From JAGLSB01 sp023135955 (lineage in GTDB: Bacteria; Bacteroidota; Bacteroidia; Bacteroidales; GCA-2748055), in the NCBI GenBank assembly GCA_030673645.1, contig DAOVIO010000123.1, positions 1 to 12,439 on the forward strand: 12,439 nt of DNA. Direction: 5' to 3'. Positions within the stretch are counted from its first letter, which is position 1; each line of letters begins with the position of its first letter. The position numbers were made by a program, and so were the translations under genes. The notes beneath the pieces are model-generated. The model worked only from the letters and a program-made list of their open reading frames with translations. It was not told where the DNA came from and searched no databases. Of this stretch, positions 7,112-12,439 are shown piece after piece.

Positions 7112-7183
7112 TGACCCCACCGGGATTCGAACCCAGATCACGAGAACCGGAATCTCGCATTCTATCCATTGAACTATGGGGCC
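7112..7183 (-). tRNA. tRNA-Arg, anticodon CCG
   Basis: A complete 72-nt cloverleaf on the minus strand. The acceptor arms are GGCCCCA and TGGGGTC, with one G-T pair. The D-arm is GTTC/GAAT. The anticodon stem CGAGA/TCTCG has 5 pairs around the loop TTCCGGT, giving anticodon CCG, which reads CGG arginine codons. The T-arm is CTGGG/CCCGG with loop TTCGAAT, and the discriminator is A. CCA is not encoded, so it must be added by the CCA enzyme. A promoter lies just upstream and a terminator just downstream. Its 3' end is copied at four other places in the window, making it the probable anchor of the surrounding cluster. Confidence 0.95.
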
Positions 7184-7282
7184 GGATTAAATTAGCGAGC
7201 AAATTTAACGATTATTTTCTTAGCTCCTGCAATAAAAAAGGGAAGTTGATTTTGAGAGGGTAAATTCCCACCGGGATTATTC
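7163..7282. repeat. Duplicated block, copy A (tRNA 5' half, promoter, 3'-end fragment)
   Basis: About 120 bp here match 7602-7720 at roughly nine bases in ten. The block holds, in minus-strand order, a tRNA 3'-end fragment, a spacer with the promoter, and the first 21 nt of tRNA-Arg. This shows that the tRNA locus was once a tandem array of at least two units about 440 bp apart. Confidence 0.85.
7200..7232 (-). promoter_or_regulatory. Promoter of tRNA-Arg (TTG-N22-TAAATTTG)
   Basis: On the minus strand TTG (7232-7230) is followed after 22 bp by TAAATTTG (7207-7200), a perfect TAnnTTTG -7 element, placed about 16 bp before the mature tRNA 5' end. The same TAAATTTG block recurs upstream of the broken tRNA copy, so the promoter was duplicated with it. 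Confidence 0.6.
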
Positions 7283-7293
7283 GCCTCCTGGCG

Positions 7294-7489
7294 TCGGCTC
7301 ATGAGCTCGTCGTACCTCCTCGGTTATTCGAGCCTCTTTGCGTCGGCTCATGAGCTCGTCGTACCTCCTCGGTTATTCGAGCCTCTTTGCGTCGGCTCAT
7401 GAGCTCCTCCTTCGTCGTCGGTTATTCGAGCCTCCTGAAGTCGGCTCTCATGAGCTCGTCGTCGTTCCTCCACCTCGGTTCGAACCCAT
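7294..7489. repeat. 49-bp tandem repeat, four units
   Basis: TCGGCTCATGAGCTC or its variant starts at 7294, 7343, 7392 and 7441, an exact 49-bp spacing. Units 1 and 2 are almost identical; units 3 and 4 diverge. Each contains the palindrome GCTCATGAGC (unit 4 has TCTCATGAGC) and, where complete, CGGTTATTCGAGCC, which resembles a tRNA T-loop. A fifth, separated copy lies at about 7547-7585. There is no CRISPR-like pattern of unique spacers. The array fills the T-loop position of the broken tRNA copy. Confidence 0.85.
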
Positions 7490-7506
7490 CCCGATAGCTA
7501 TCGGGA
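7489..7506. repeat. 18-bp perfect palindrome TCCCGATAGCTATCGGGA
   Basis: A perfect palindrome in the variable-loop position of the broken tRNA. Near copies occur at 9092-9109 (TCCCGATAGCTTTCGGGA) and 9258-9275 (TCTCGATAGCTATCGGGA). It behaves like a small dispersed REP-type element. A different palindrome, GCCTGCCGGCAGGC, lies at 7585-7598 in the D-loop position. Confidence 0.75.
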
Positions 7507-7601
7507 CATAAGAACCGGAATCTCGCATTATTCAACCCTCCTTTTGTCGGGTCTCATGAGCTCGTCCTTCGTCCTCGGTTCCAAGCCTGCCGGCAGGCAG
7601 G

Positions 7602-7720
7602 TATCCATTGAACTATGGGACCGGATTAAATTAGCGACCAAATTTAATGATAATTATATTAGCTCCTGCAATAAAAAAAGGGAGTTGATTTTGAGGGTGT
7701 AAATCCCACCGGGTTTATTC
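7602..7720. repeat. Duplicated block, copy B
   Basis: Partner of the block at 7163-7282. Its right end (7701-7720) carries another tRNA-Arg 3'-end-like fragment with core CCCACCGGG at 7705-7713, whose tRNA body is absent; the HigBA module begins about 55 bp beyond it. Confidence 0.8.
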
Positions 7721-7775
7721 TTAGAAAAAGCTTTCGATCATCATAAAATATAGTCTTTTTTTGGCATCAAAGTAT

Positions 7776-8081
7776 TTACAATTTTATTGAAAGTTCTAAT
7801 TGCCCGCCTAAACCAAGTTGAACAATTTTTTGAAGGGTTGAAATTCTAACTTCCTTAACATTGTTTTCAATTTTTGAGATATAGGATTTTGTCGTCCCAA
7901 CTTTTTCTGCAAGTTCTTCTTGTGTTAATCCTTTTTCAAGTCTGGCTTCATGAATTAAAGCACCAATTTTAAAGTTTTTATAGCCGGCTTCAAGTTCATC
8001 GCGTTTTTTATTCCCAGGCTTTCCGTAGTGTTTGTCCTTGAATTGTTCAAGTGTTGTTATATTACTTTTTTTCGTTTTCAT
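7776..8081 (-). CDS. HigA-like antitoxin, XRE-family HTH protein
   Basis: A 101-residue protein with a Cro/C1-type helix-turn-helix at about 42-75 (ARLEKGLTQEELAEKVGTTK then SYISKIEN), the usual architecture of HigA-type antitoxins. These bind the toxin and repress the operon promoter. The N-terminal 40 residues are charged and probably contact the toxin. It lies downstream of, and overlaps by 20 bp, the toxin gene; the toxin-first order is typical of higBA. ATG at 8081 is chosen because it gives the normal family length and the overlap. A dyad inside the operon promoter is its likely binding site. It is 55 bp from a tRNA 3'-end fragment on the downstream side. The gene symbol is withheld because several RelE/HigB-like subfamilies share this layout. 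Confidence 0.88.
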   Translation of the reverse strand: MKTKKSNITTLEQFKDKHYGKPGNKKRDELEAGYKNFKIGALIHEARLEKGLTQEELAEKVGTTKSYISKIENNVKEVRISTLQKIVQLGLGGQLELSIKL

Positions 8082-8412
8082 ATTCTTCTTTTATTTTAAG
8101 AGCTTTTTCAATTTCCTTTTTTGGTGTTTTTTGTGTTTTCTTTTGAAAACCTTGGGCTAGCACTACTAATTGTCCTCGGTCAAAAAAACAGAAAATACGA
8201 AAAATATCCCTTCCAAACTGTATCCTAATTTCATAAAGCCCGTCTGTGTTCTCAATGTGTTTGAGGTATGTCTCTGGAACTTTTTGAATCTCTTCTATTA
8301 AGTCAAAAGTCCAGATTATCTTATCTTTCACCTTATCTCTCTGTTTCAGAAAAAACTCTTGAAAATAGTCCTTATAGAATACGATAGTCCTATACTTCTT
8401 ATTCTTGACCAT
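8062..8412 (-). CDS. HigB/RelE-superfamily toxin (Gp49-like), probable mRNA interferase
   Basis: A 116-residue protein of the RelE/HigB superfamily, Gp49-like (DUF891) branch. Characteristic parts are DGLYEIRIQFGRDIFRIFCFF (about 57-77) and the basic tail QGFQKKTQKTPKKEIEKA (about 87-104), a family signature. Known relatives cut mRNA on the ribosome. The first gene of a two-gene operon, it overlaps the antitoxin frame by 20 bp. The ATG at 8412 is the only reasonable start, with no other Met in the protein. The -7 promoter element ends only 4-5 bases before it, so the transcript should begin at or next to the start codon and be leaderless. Cytoplasmic; no membrane or signal segments. Confidence 0.9.
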   Translation of the reverse strand: MVKNKKYRTIVFYKDYFQEFFLKQRDKVKDKIIWTFDLIEEIQKVPETYLKHIENTDGLYEIRIQFGRDIFRIFCFFDRGQLVVLAQGFQKKTQKTPKKEIEKALKIKEEYENEKK

Positions 8413-8416
8413 GAAA

Positions 8417-8449
8417 CAAAGATACTAAAAGTTGCACTAAGGTACAACT
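8417..8449 (-). promoter_or_regulatory. HigBA-like operon promoter with embedded operator dyad
   Basis: On the minus strand TTG (8447-8445) is followed after 20 bp by TATCTTTG (8424-8417), a good match to the Bacteroidota promoter TTG-N19/21-TAnnTTTG. The region between holds the dyad AGTTGTAC-CTTA-GTGCAACT (8430-8449) with 7 Watson-Crick pairs and one T-G, overlapping the -33 element. Binding there by the XRE antitoxin would block RNA polymerase, giving autoregulation. Confidence 0.7.
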
Positions 8450-8503
8450 ATTTGTTTGATATTAGGTCGAAAAATAATTGAAGAGTCTAAGTGAATAGAT
8501 GCT

Positions 8504-8527
8504 AATACTTATGAGTATATAAGTATT
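8504..8527. repeat. 9-bp inverted repeat between the toxin pair and the tRNA fragment
   Basis: AATACTTAT (8504-8512) and ATAAGTATT (8519-8527) pair perfectly around GAGTAT. It lies 20 bp from the tRNA 3'-end copy at 8547, on the side where a terminator would follow that copy on the minus strand, but it lacks a GC-rich stem and a convincing T-tract. Confidence 0.45.
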
Positions 8528-8546
8528 ATTGGAAATACAGAATAAA

Positions 8547-8565
8547 GTGATCCCCACCGGGATTA
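8547..8565 (-). repeat. tRNA-Arg 3'-end copy (site 5)
   Basis: GTGATCCCCACCGGGATTA matches the tRNA-Arg 3' end GTGACCCCACCGGGATTC apart from one extra T and the last base, in the same orientation. With the fragment at 7705-7713 it brackets the HigBA-like pair. It overlaps the stop codon of the 57-residue ORF to its right. Confidence 0.6.
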
Positions 8566-8736
8566 CTCAGCACTCCTTCGTTGTTGCTCTACTTCATTTA
8601 GAGAATGCTTAAGGTCGTCGACAAATTCCTTTTTATCTTTGGTGAGCCTTGTTATTTTCTTGATCCCAAGATTATTTAAAAGTTCTAAGAAAAAATTAAA
8701 TTTATTATCAGGTATATCAATTACTACTCTTTGCAT
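8563..8736 (-). CDS. Small antitoxin-like ORF, probably truncated, no partner toxin
   Basis: A 57-residue ORF starting MQRVVIDIPDNKFNFFLELLNNLGIKKI, the N-terminal pattern of small antitoxin-like proteins common in Bacteroidota (a beta strand then a helix, as in ribbon-helix-helix/RelB-like proteins). These usually run to about 70-80 residues and precede a RelE-type toxin gene. Here the end (EQQRRSAE) is encoded by DNA resembling the repeat inserted in the broken tRNA, and the TAA lies inside the tRNA 3'-end fragment. It therefore looks cut off and capped by recombination. The nearest downstream gene is the HigB-like toxin, which already has its own antitoxin. A TAAATTTG -7 element (8751-8744) with TTTG 22 bp upstream suggests that it is, or was, transcribed with a very short leader. 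Coding status is likely; function is uncertain. Confidence 0.55.
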   Translation of the reverse strand: MQRVVIDIPDNKFNFFLELLNNLGIKKITRLTKDKKEFVDDLKHSLNEVEQQRRSAE

Positions 8737-8930
8737 TTTCAATCAAATTTAGGATATGATCTCTTATTCTATGCAAAGAGTAAGCCATACAATAATGAAA
8801 AACAATTTGCAATACTATTTGTGATTCTAGTGCCCCACCATCAAAATCCCCCAATAAACAAGGCTATTCCATAAAGTTTTTCTATTTTCGCAAACTGAAT
8901 AAGGAAGAGAAGAGGTGATGAAGAAGTGAT

Positions 8931-9123
8931 GACGTGATACCGTTCATAAAAAAGAACGTCATCTACAAGCGACTAACCAACCTCCCCACTTTAAGGGGGG
9001 TTGAGGGGGGTAAAAGAAGAGAAGACGTGATGCCGTTCATTAAAAAGAAGATCATCAATAACCGACTAAGCAACCTCCCCCTTTTAGGGGGTCCCGATAG
9101 CTTTCGGGAAGAGGGGGGTAGAA
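8931..9123. repeat. Degenerate 93-bp tandem repeat with G-tract hairpins
   Basis: GACGTGATACCGTTCAT at 8931 recurs as GACGTGATGCCGTTCAT at 9024. Both units go on to an AACCTCCCC ... AGGGGG stem followed by GAGGGGGGTA. The second unit has the palindrome TCCCGATAGCTTTCGGGA (9092-9109) inserted beside its stem. A third partial unit (GAAGAAGTGATGACGGG) follows at about 9129. This kind of repeat accumulates between Bacteroidota genes. Confidence 0.75.
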
Positions 9124-9257
9124 AAGGTGAAGAAGTGATGACGGGAAGAAGTGAATGCGTGAGTTCGTGTCGTAATCGTGAGATTTTCCAGTAACCAGCA
9201 CCCTTCGTCCCTTCGGCTAGCTCAGGGACCGCATGCTCAGGGCGGCGCCCAGCAACC

Positions 9258-9275
9258 TCTCGATAGCTATCGGGA
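9258..9275. repeat. Third copy of the CGATAGCTATCG palindrome
   Basis: TCTCGATAGCTATCGGGA, one base from the perfect palindrome at 7489-7506. It lies 28 bp before leuS and 15 bp after the palindrome GGCGCC. Confidence 0.65.
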
Positions 9276-9302
9276 AATAAGTAACCAGCAACTAATACAA
9301 AC

Positions 9303-11960
9303 ATGGAATACAATTTTAGAGAAATAGAAAAGAAGTGGCAGAAATTTTGGGAAGATAATAAAACCTTCAAAACTTCTGAGGATACTACAAATCCCAATAA
9401 ATATTACGTTTTGGATATGTATCCTTATCCCTCGGGATCAGGACTGCATGTTGGGCATCCGGAAGGATATACAGCAACAGATATTGTAAGTCGACTTAAA
9501 AGAATGAAGGGCTTTAACGTGCTGCATCCAATGGGATGGGATGCCTTCGGATTACCAGCTGAACAGTACGCAATTCAGACCGGAACTCATCCTTCAATTA
9601 CTACAGAAAAGAATTGTGATACTTTCCGTCGACAGATAAAGGAACTTGGATTAAGTTATGACTGGGATAAAGAAATAAATACAACAGATCCTGATTATTA
9701 TAAATGGACACAGTGGATTTTTATAAAACTGTATAATACCTGGTTCGATTTTGACCAAAATAAAGGGCGGGACATAAAAGAACTTGAAGTGCCAGCTGAA
9801 ATTACGTCTGAAGGGGAGGAAGCTGTAAAAGAATACATTAGCAGTAAAAGGCTTGCCTATTACGATAACGCCCAGGTATGGTGGTGCAATAGCTGTAAAA
9901 TTGTTTGTGCAAATGAGGAGGTTCTCACAGATGGAAGCCATGAGAAATGTGGACACACTGTTGAGAAGAAGAATTTAAAGCAGTGGATGTTGAGGATTCA
10001 TCATTATGGAGATAGGTTATTGCAAGGTCTCAATGGTCTTGATTGGCAAGATGGCGTTAAGGATATGCAGCGAAATTGGATTGGAAAATCTGTTGGTGCT
10101 GAAGTCGATTTTAGTATTGACGGTCTTGAAGAAAAAATAAAAGTATTTACTACACGTCCCGATACTCTTTTTGGAGCAACATATATGGTGCTTGCTCCAG
10201 AGCATGAGCTTACAAGACAAATTACCATAGAAGATCAAGCCGAGGGTGTAGAGGCATATATTAAGGCAGCCGGATTAAAATCTGATCTGGACAGAACCGA
10301 TCTGGCCAAAGATAAAAGCGGTGTTTTCACCGGGCGCTATGCCATTAATCCTGTAAATAACGAAAAAATTCCAATATGGATAGCCGATTATGTCCTTACC
10401 GGATACGGAACTGGAGCAATAATGGCGGTTCCGGCCCACGATAGTCGCGACTTTGAATTTGCTAAAGAATTTAGTTTGAAAATTAACTGCATCATGGATC
10501 CTGAAACCGATGATAAGGATTTGAGAAATGCAGTTCTGAGAGGAGAAGCAAGCTGGACTGAGGGAGGTAAATATATAAATTCTTCCAATACTCAAACCGG
10601 AATTGATATCGATGGTCTAAATAAAGAAGAGGGAGTCTCAAAAACAATCCTTTGGCTTGAAGAAAATGATCTTGGTGAGAAAAAGGTAAACTTTAAATTA
10701 CGCGATTGGTTATTTAGCCGTCAAAGATACTGGGGTGAACCATTCCCGGTTATTCATTGGGAGGATGGAGAGATCAGCCTACTGGAAGAAGGTGAATTAC
10801 CACTTCTATTACCTGAGCTTGAAAAGTTTGAGCCGGGCGATTCGGGTGAATCTCCGCTTTCAAATGCAGGCGATTGGTTGATTGTCAAAGATAAAAACGG
10901 ACGAAAAGGACGTAGAGAAACCAATACCATGCCTCAATGGGCCGGCTCCTGTTGGTATTATCTAAGGTATATAGATCCTCTCAATACTGAATCCATATTT
11001 GATAAGAAAAAAGAAAATTACTGGATGCCTGTAGACCTCTATATTGGTGGAGCAGAGCATGCAGTCTTACATTTACTTTATAGCAGATTTTGGCATAAAG
11101 TTTTATTCGACTTAGGAATCGTTTCTACCGATGAACCTTATACCAAGCTTTTTAATCAGGGAATGATTCTTGCCTTTGCCTATGAGACAAAAACCGGGGC
11201 TAAAGTAAGCGGTGATCTTGTTGAGCAGAAAGAAAGTAAATATTATCATAAAGAAACCGGAGAAGAACTTAAGCAGATTGTGGCAAAAATGTCGAAATCG
11301 CTAAAAAATGTTGTAAATCCCGACGATGTTACATCAAAATACGGAGCCGACTCACTTCGCTTGTACGAAATGTTTATGGGTCCGCTTGATGCTGCAAAAC
11401 CGTGGGACGATAAAGGAGTTAAGGGTGTTTTCGGATTCCTGTCTAAAGCCTTCAGGTTTTTTGCGAATCCCGATAATATTACTGATGATGAAGAGGATAA
11501 AGATACTTTGAGGGCCCTTCATCAGACTATTAAAAAAGTTGAGGCGGATATTGAAAATCTGCATTTTAATACTGCCGTGTCTGCCTATATGATATTTACT
11601 AATCATGTTATTAAAAAGGGAAAAGTAAGTAAAAAGACGGCTGAAAACTTTGCTTTGATTCTGGCACCTTTTGCCCCACATTTGGCTGAAGAATTATGGC
11701 AGATATATGGACACAATGATACTTTAGCTTATGAATCCTGGCCTCTCGTTGATGAATCATATCTGACAGAGAATAGCTTCGAATATCCTGTTTCATTTAA
11801 TGGGAAAATGCGTTTTAAAATGGAGCTTTCATTAGATATGGATAGAGGAGCAATTGAAGAAGAAGTATTGAAAGACGAGAGATCACAAAAATGGCTCGAC
11901 GGTAAAACACCCAAAAAGGTGATTGTTGTACCCGGAAAGATAATCAATTTTGTAATCTGA
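9303..11960 (+). CDS. leuS: Leucyl-tRNA synthetase
   Basis: An 885-residue class I aminoacyl-tRNA synthetase that charges tRNA-Leu with leucine using ATP, in the cytoplasm. Motifs in order: PYPSGSGLHVGHPEGYTATD with the HIGH-type HVGH at 49-52; a zinc-type module with CNSC and KCGH between about 190 and 225; the CP1 editing domain with TTRPDTLFGATY (from 283) and GTGAIMAVPAHD whose D380 is the conserved editing aspartate; DWLFSRQRYWGEPFPV; WAGSCWYYLRY; YIGGAEHAVLHLLYSRFW; KMSKS at 662-666; then the anticodon-binding region and the short C-terminal domain ending KVIVVPGKIINFVI. Length is close to that of E. coli LeuRS (860). ATG at 9303 is chosen because MEYNFREIEKKWQKFW is the normal family start. 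No Shine-Dalgarno sequence precedes it. It is an essential housekeeping gene and marks the conserved flank of the accessory cluster to its left. Confidence 0.98.
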   Translation: MEYNFREIEKKWQKFWEDNKTFKTSEDTTNPNKYYVLDMYPYPSGSGLHVGHPEGYTATDIVSRLKRMKGFNVLHPMGWDAFGLPAEQYAIQTGTHPSITTEKNCDTFRRQIKELGLSYDWDKEINTTDPDYYKWTQWIFIKLYNTWFDFDQNKGRDIKELEVPAEITSEGEEAVKEYISSKRLAYYDNAQVWWCNSCKIVCANEEVLTDGSHEKCGHTVEKKNLKQWMLRIHHYGDRLLQGLNGLDWQDGVKDMQRNWIGKSVGAEVDFSIDGLEEKIKVFTTRPDTLFGATYMVLAPEHELTRQITIEDQAEGVEAYIKAAGLKSDLDRTDLAKDKSGVFTGRYAINPVNNEKIPIWIADYVLTGYGTGAIMAVPAHDSRDFEFAKEFSLKINCIMDPETDDKDLRNAVLRGEASWTEGGKYINSSNTQTGIDIDGLNKEEGVSKTILWLEENDLGEKKVNFKLRDWLFSRQRYWGEPFPVIHWEDGEISLLEEGELPLLLPELEKFEPGDSGESPLSNAGDWLIVKDKNGRKGRRETNTMPQWAGSCWYYLRYIDPLNTESIFDKKKENYWMPVDLYIGGAEHAVLHLLYSRFWHKVLFDLGIVSTDEPYTKLFNQGMILAFAYETKTGAKVSGDLVEQKESKYYHKETGEELKQIVAKMSKSLKNVVNPDDVTSKYGADSLRLYEMFMGPLDAAKPWDDKGVKGVFGFLSKAFRFFANPDNITDDEEDKDTLRALHQTIKKVEADIENLHFNTAVSAYMIFTNHVIKKGKVSKKTAENFALILAPFAPHLAEELWQIYGHNDTLAYESWPLVDESYLTENSFEYPVSFNGKMRFKMELSLDMDRGAIEEEVLKDERSQKWLDGKTPKKVIVVPGKIINFVI

Positions 11961-11984
11961 GATATGAACAATCATAAATCGCCA

Positions 11985-12025
11985 AGCTCCATAGGAGCGA
12001 AATCTAGTTTCGCTCCTATGGAGCT
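11985..12025. terminator. 18-bp inverted repeat after leuS
   Basis: AGCTCCATAGGAGCGAAA (11985-12002) is perfectly inverted at 12008-12025 around TCTAG, 25 bp after the leuS stop. Position fits a terminator, but the following bases (AATAAAG) are not T-rich, so it may be a dispersed palindromic element that also stops transcription. A smaller related hairpin, TTGCTCC-TCG-GGAGCAA, follows at 12060-12076. Confidence 0.5.
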
Positions 12026-12206
12026 AATAAAGAATATGCAATCATTTGCTACAAAGATATTGCTCCTCGGGAGCAAATAGAATAGTCGCAAAAGTGAAAT
12101 TATTTATATTATATATTGTGGATATGTGATCTTTGCATTACAGAAAAGGAATTTTTTTGTATATACATTTCCTTTTAGGGTAAAATGAAAAAACGATTAT
12201 AGAAAT

Positions 12207-12439
12207 ATGCAAATAAGCTTCAAAATATTCAGGCTGTTTATCATCATTGTCGGAATTACAGTTATACAATCCTGTAGAAATCAGGATGAAACCAAAGACG
12301 AACCGGAGGAAGTTATATCAGAAGAAGTAATTCAAATTCCTGAACCAATAATTGATTATGGGAGAATAATGATCGACTCTTTCGAGATACTTGAAGGAAG
12401 AATTAAAAGAGACCAGCCATTATCAATTTTACTCGGACA
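12207..12439 (+). CDS. Lipoprotein start, possibly an M23-family metallopeptidase (partial)
   Basis: The first 77 residues of a gene cut by the window edge. The N-terminus is a lipoprotein signal: MQISFKIFR, a hydrophobic stretch LFIIIVGITVI, then QSC with C23 as the lipidation site. An acidic linker follows (ETKDEPEEVISEEV). The next part, YGRIMIDSFEILEGRIKRDQ then PLSILLG, resembles the module that precedes the peptidase domain in Bacteroidota M23 (LytM/OapA-like) proteins, where the strand-helix pattern VxxGxVKxNQxLSxIL is common. If so, it would act on peptidoglycan in the periplasm. The catalytic part is outside the window, so the family call is tentative; the lipoprotein call is firm. 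Confidence 0.7.
   Translation, partial: MQISFKIFRLFIIIVGITVIQSCRNQDETKDEPEEVISEEVIQIPEPIIDYGRIMIDSFEILEGRIKRDQPLSILLG

Larger units (their letters stand above)
7264..7622 (-). pseudogene. Broken tRNA-Arg copy expanded by insertions in its loops
   Basis: Pieces of a second tRNA-Arg appear in correct order on the minus strand. The 5' acceptor and D-arm are at 7622-7602 (GGTCCCATAGTTCAATGGAT...), the anticodon arm at about 7530-7510 (AATGCGAGATTCCGGTTCT), the T-arm 5' side at about 7488-7479 (TGGGTTCGAA), and the T-arm 3' side with acceptor at about 7281-7264. Between them are about 70 bp in the D region, an 18-bp palindrome in the variable loop and about 200 bp in the T-loop. The anticodon stem (CGAGA against TCTTA) and acceptor (GGTCCCA against TGGGAAT) have mismatches, so it is very probably not a working tRNA. 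The upstream promoter block is kept. Confidence 0.75.
8740..9302. other. Repeat-rich leader region upstream of leuS, no supported gene
   Basis: A 560-bp gap. It holds the promoter of the small antitoxin-like ORF (8744-8777), a weak -7-like TATTTTCG at 8883-8890 that may serve leuS, then a degenerate tandem repeat, palindromes and a duplicated AGTAACCAGCA flanking a GC-rich insert (9190-9290). The two overlapping open frames here read through repeat DNA and have no protein-like pattern. If 8883 is the leuS promoter, the leader would be about 400 nt. Confidence 0.55.

Noticed and set aside
7294..7489. CRISPR array
   Set aside because: The 49-bp periodic array consists of nearly identical whole units, with no alternation of constant repeats and unique spacers, and there are no cas genes nearby.
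8934..9194. An 86-codon plus-strand open frame upstream of leuS
   Set aside because: It reads straight through the 93-bp tandem repeat and a palindrome; the product is repetitive with no protein-like pattern.
8963..9397. A 144-codon minus-strand open frame overlapping the leuS start
   Set aside because: It is antisense to repeats and to the conserved N-terminus of leuS; its proline- and serine-rich sequence comes from G-tract repeats.
10275..10595. Several minus-strand open frames of 61-109 codons inside leuS
   Set aside because: All are antisense to a clear synthetase frame and show no recognisable domains.

Overview
The window looks like a piece of a Bacteroidota chromosome. It is AT-rich, and its start codons lack Shine-Dalgarno sequences. 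Several promoters fit the phylum's -33/-7 type (TTG, then TAnnTTTG). The leucyl-tRNA synthetase and the two-gene AbiE pair with a DUF6577-like partner also fit this phylum. I cannot name the genus; a marine or environmental Bacteroidales/Marinilabiliales-type organism is a guess.

Layout, left to right. (1) 134-2779, plus strand: a 615-residue protein with a C-terminal PD-(D/E)XK nuclease domain, followed with no gap by a voltage-gated ion channel; the two appear to form one translational unit. (2) 2897-4524, plus strand: a DarT/DarG pair (DNA ADP-ribosyltransferase toxin and macrodomain antitoxin), joined by a TAATG overlap. (3) 4853-6718, minus strand: an AbiE pair (DUF6577-like antitoxin, AbiEii-like nucleotidyltransferase toxin). 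The toxin frame breaks at an A-AAA-AAG heptamer, and the missing C-terminus continues intact in the -1 frame. (4) 7082-7720: an intact tRNA-Arg(CCG) with terminator and promoter, then a second tRNA-Arg copy with extra DNA in its D-loop, variable loop and T-loop, including a 49-bp tandem repeat. (5) 7776-8412, minus strand: a HigB/HigA-like toxin-antitoxin pair with a promoter, an operator-like dyad and an almost leaderless start. (6) 8563-8736, minus strand: a 57-residue antitoxin-like ORF without a toxin. (7) 8930-9300: repeat-rich DNA, then leuS (9303-11960), palindromes, and the start of a lipoprotein running off the right edge.

Reading of the whole: a defence and toxin-antitoxin cluster has built up around a tRNA-Arg gene, with leuS as the conserved right flank. 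Copies of the tRNA 3' end (core CCCACCGGG on the plus strand) lie at 4789, 7111, 7267, 7705 and 8547, all in the same orientation. They bracket the AbiE module (4789/7111) and the HigBA module (7705/8547). This is the pattern left by repeated site-specific insertion at a tRNA 3' end, but no integrase gene is present in the window. The most novel candidates are the nuclease-channel pair, the apparent -1 frameshift in AbiEii, the loop-expanded tRNA copy and the tRNA-bracketed toxin-antitoxin modules.
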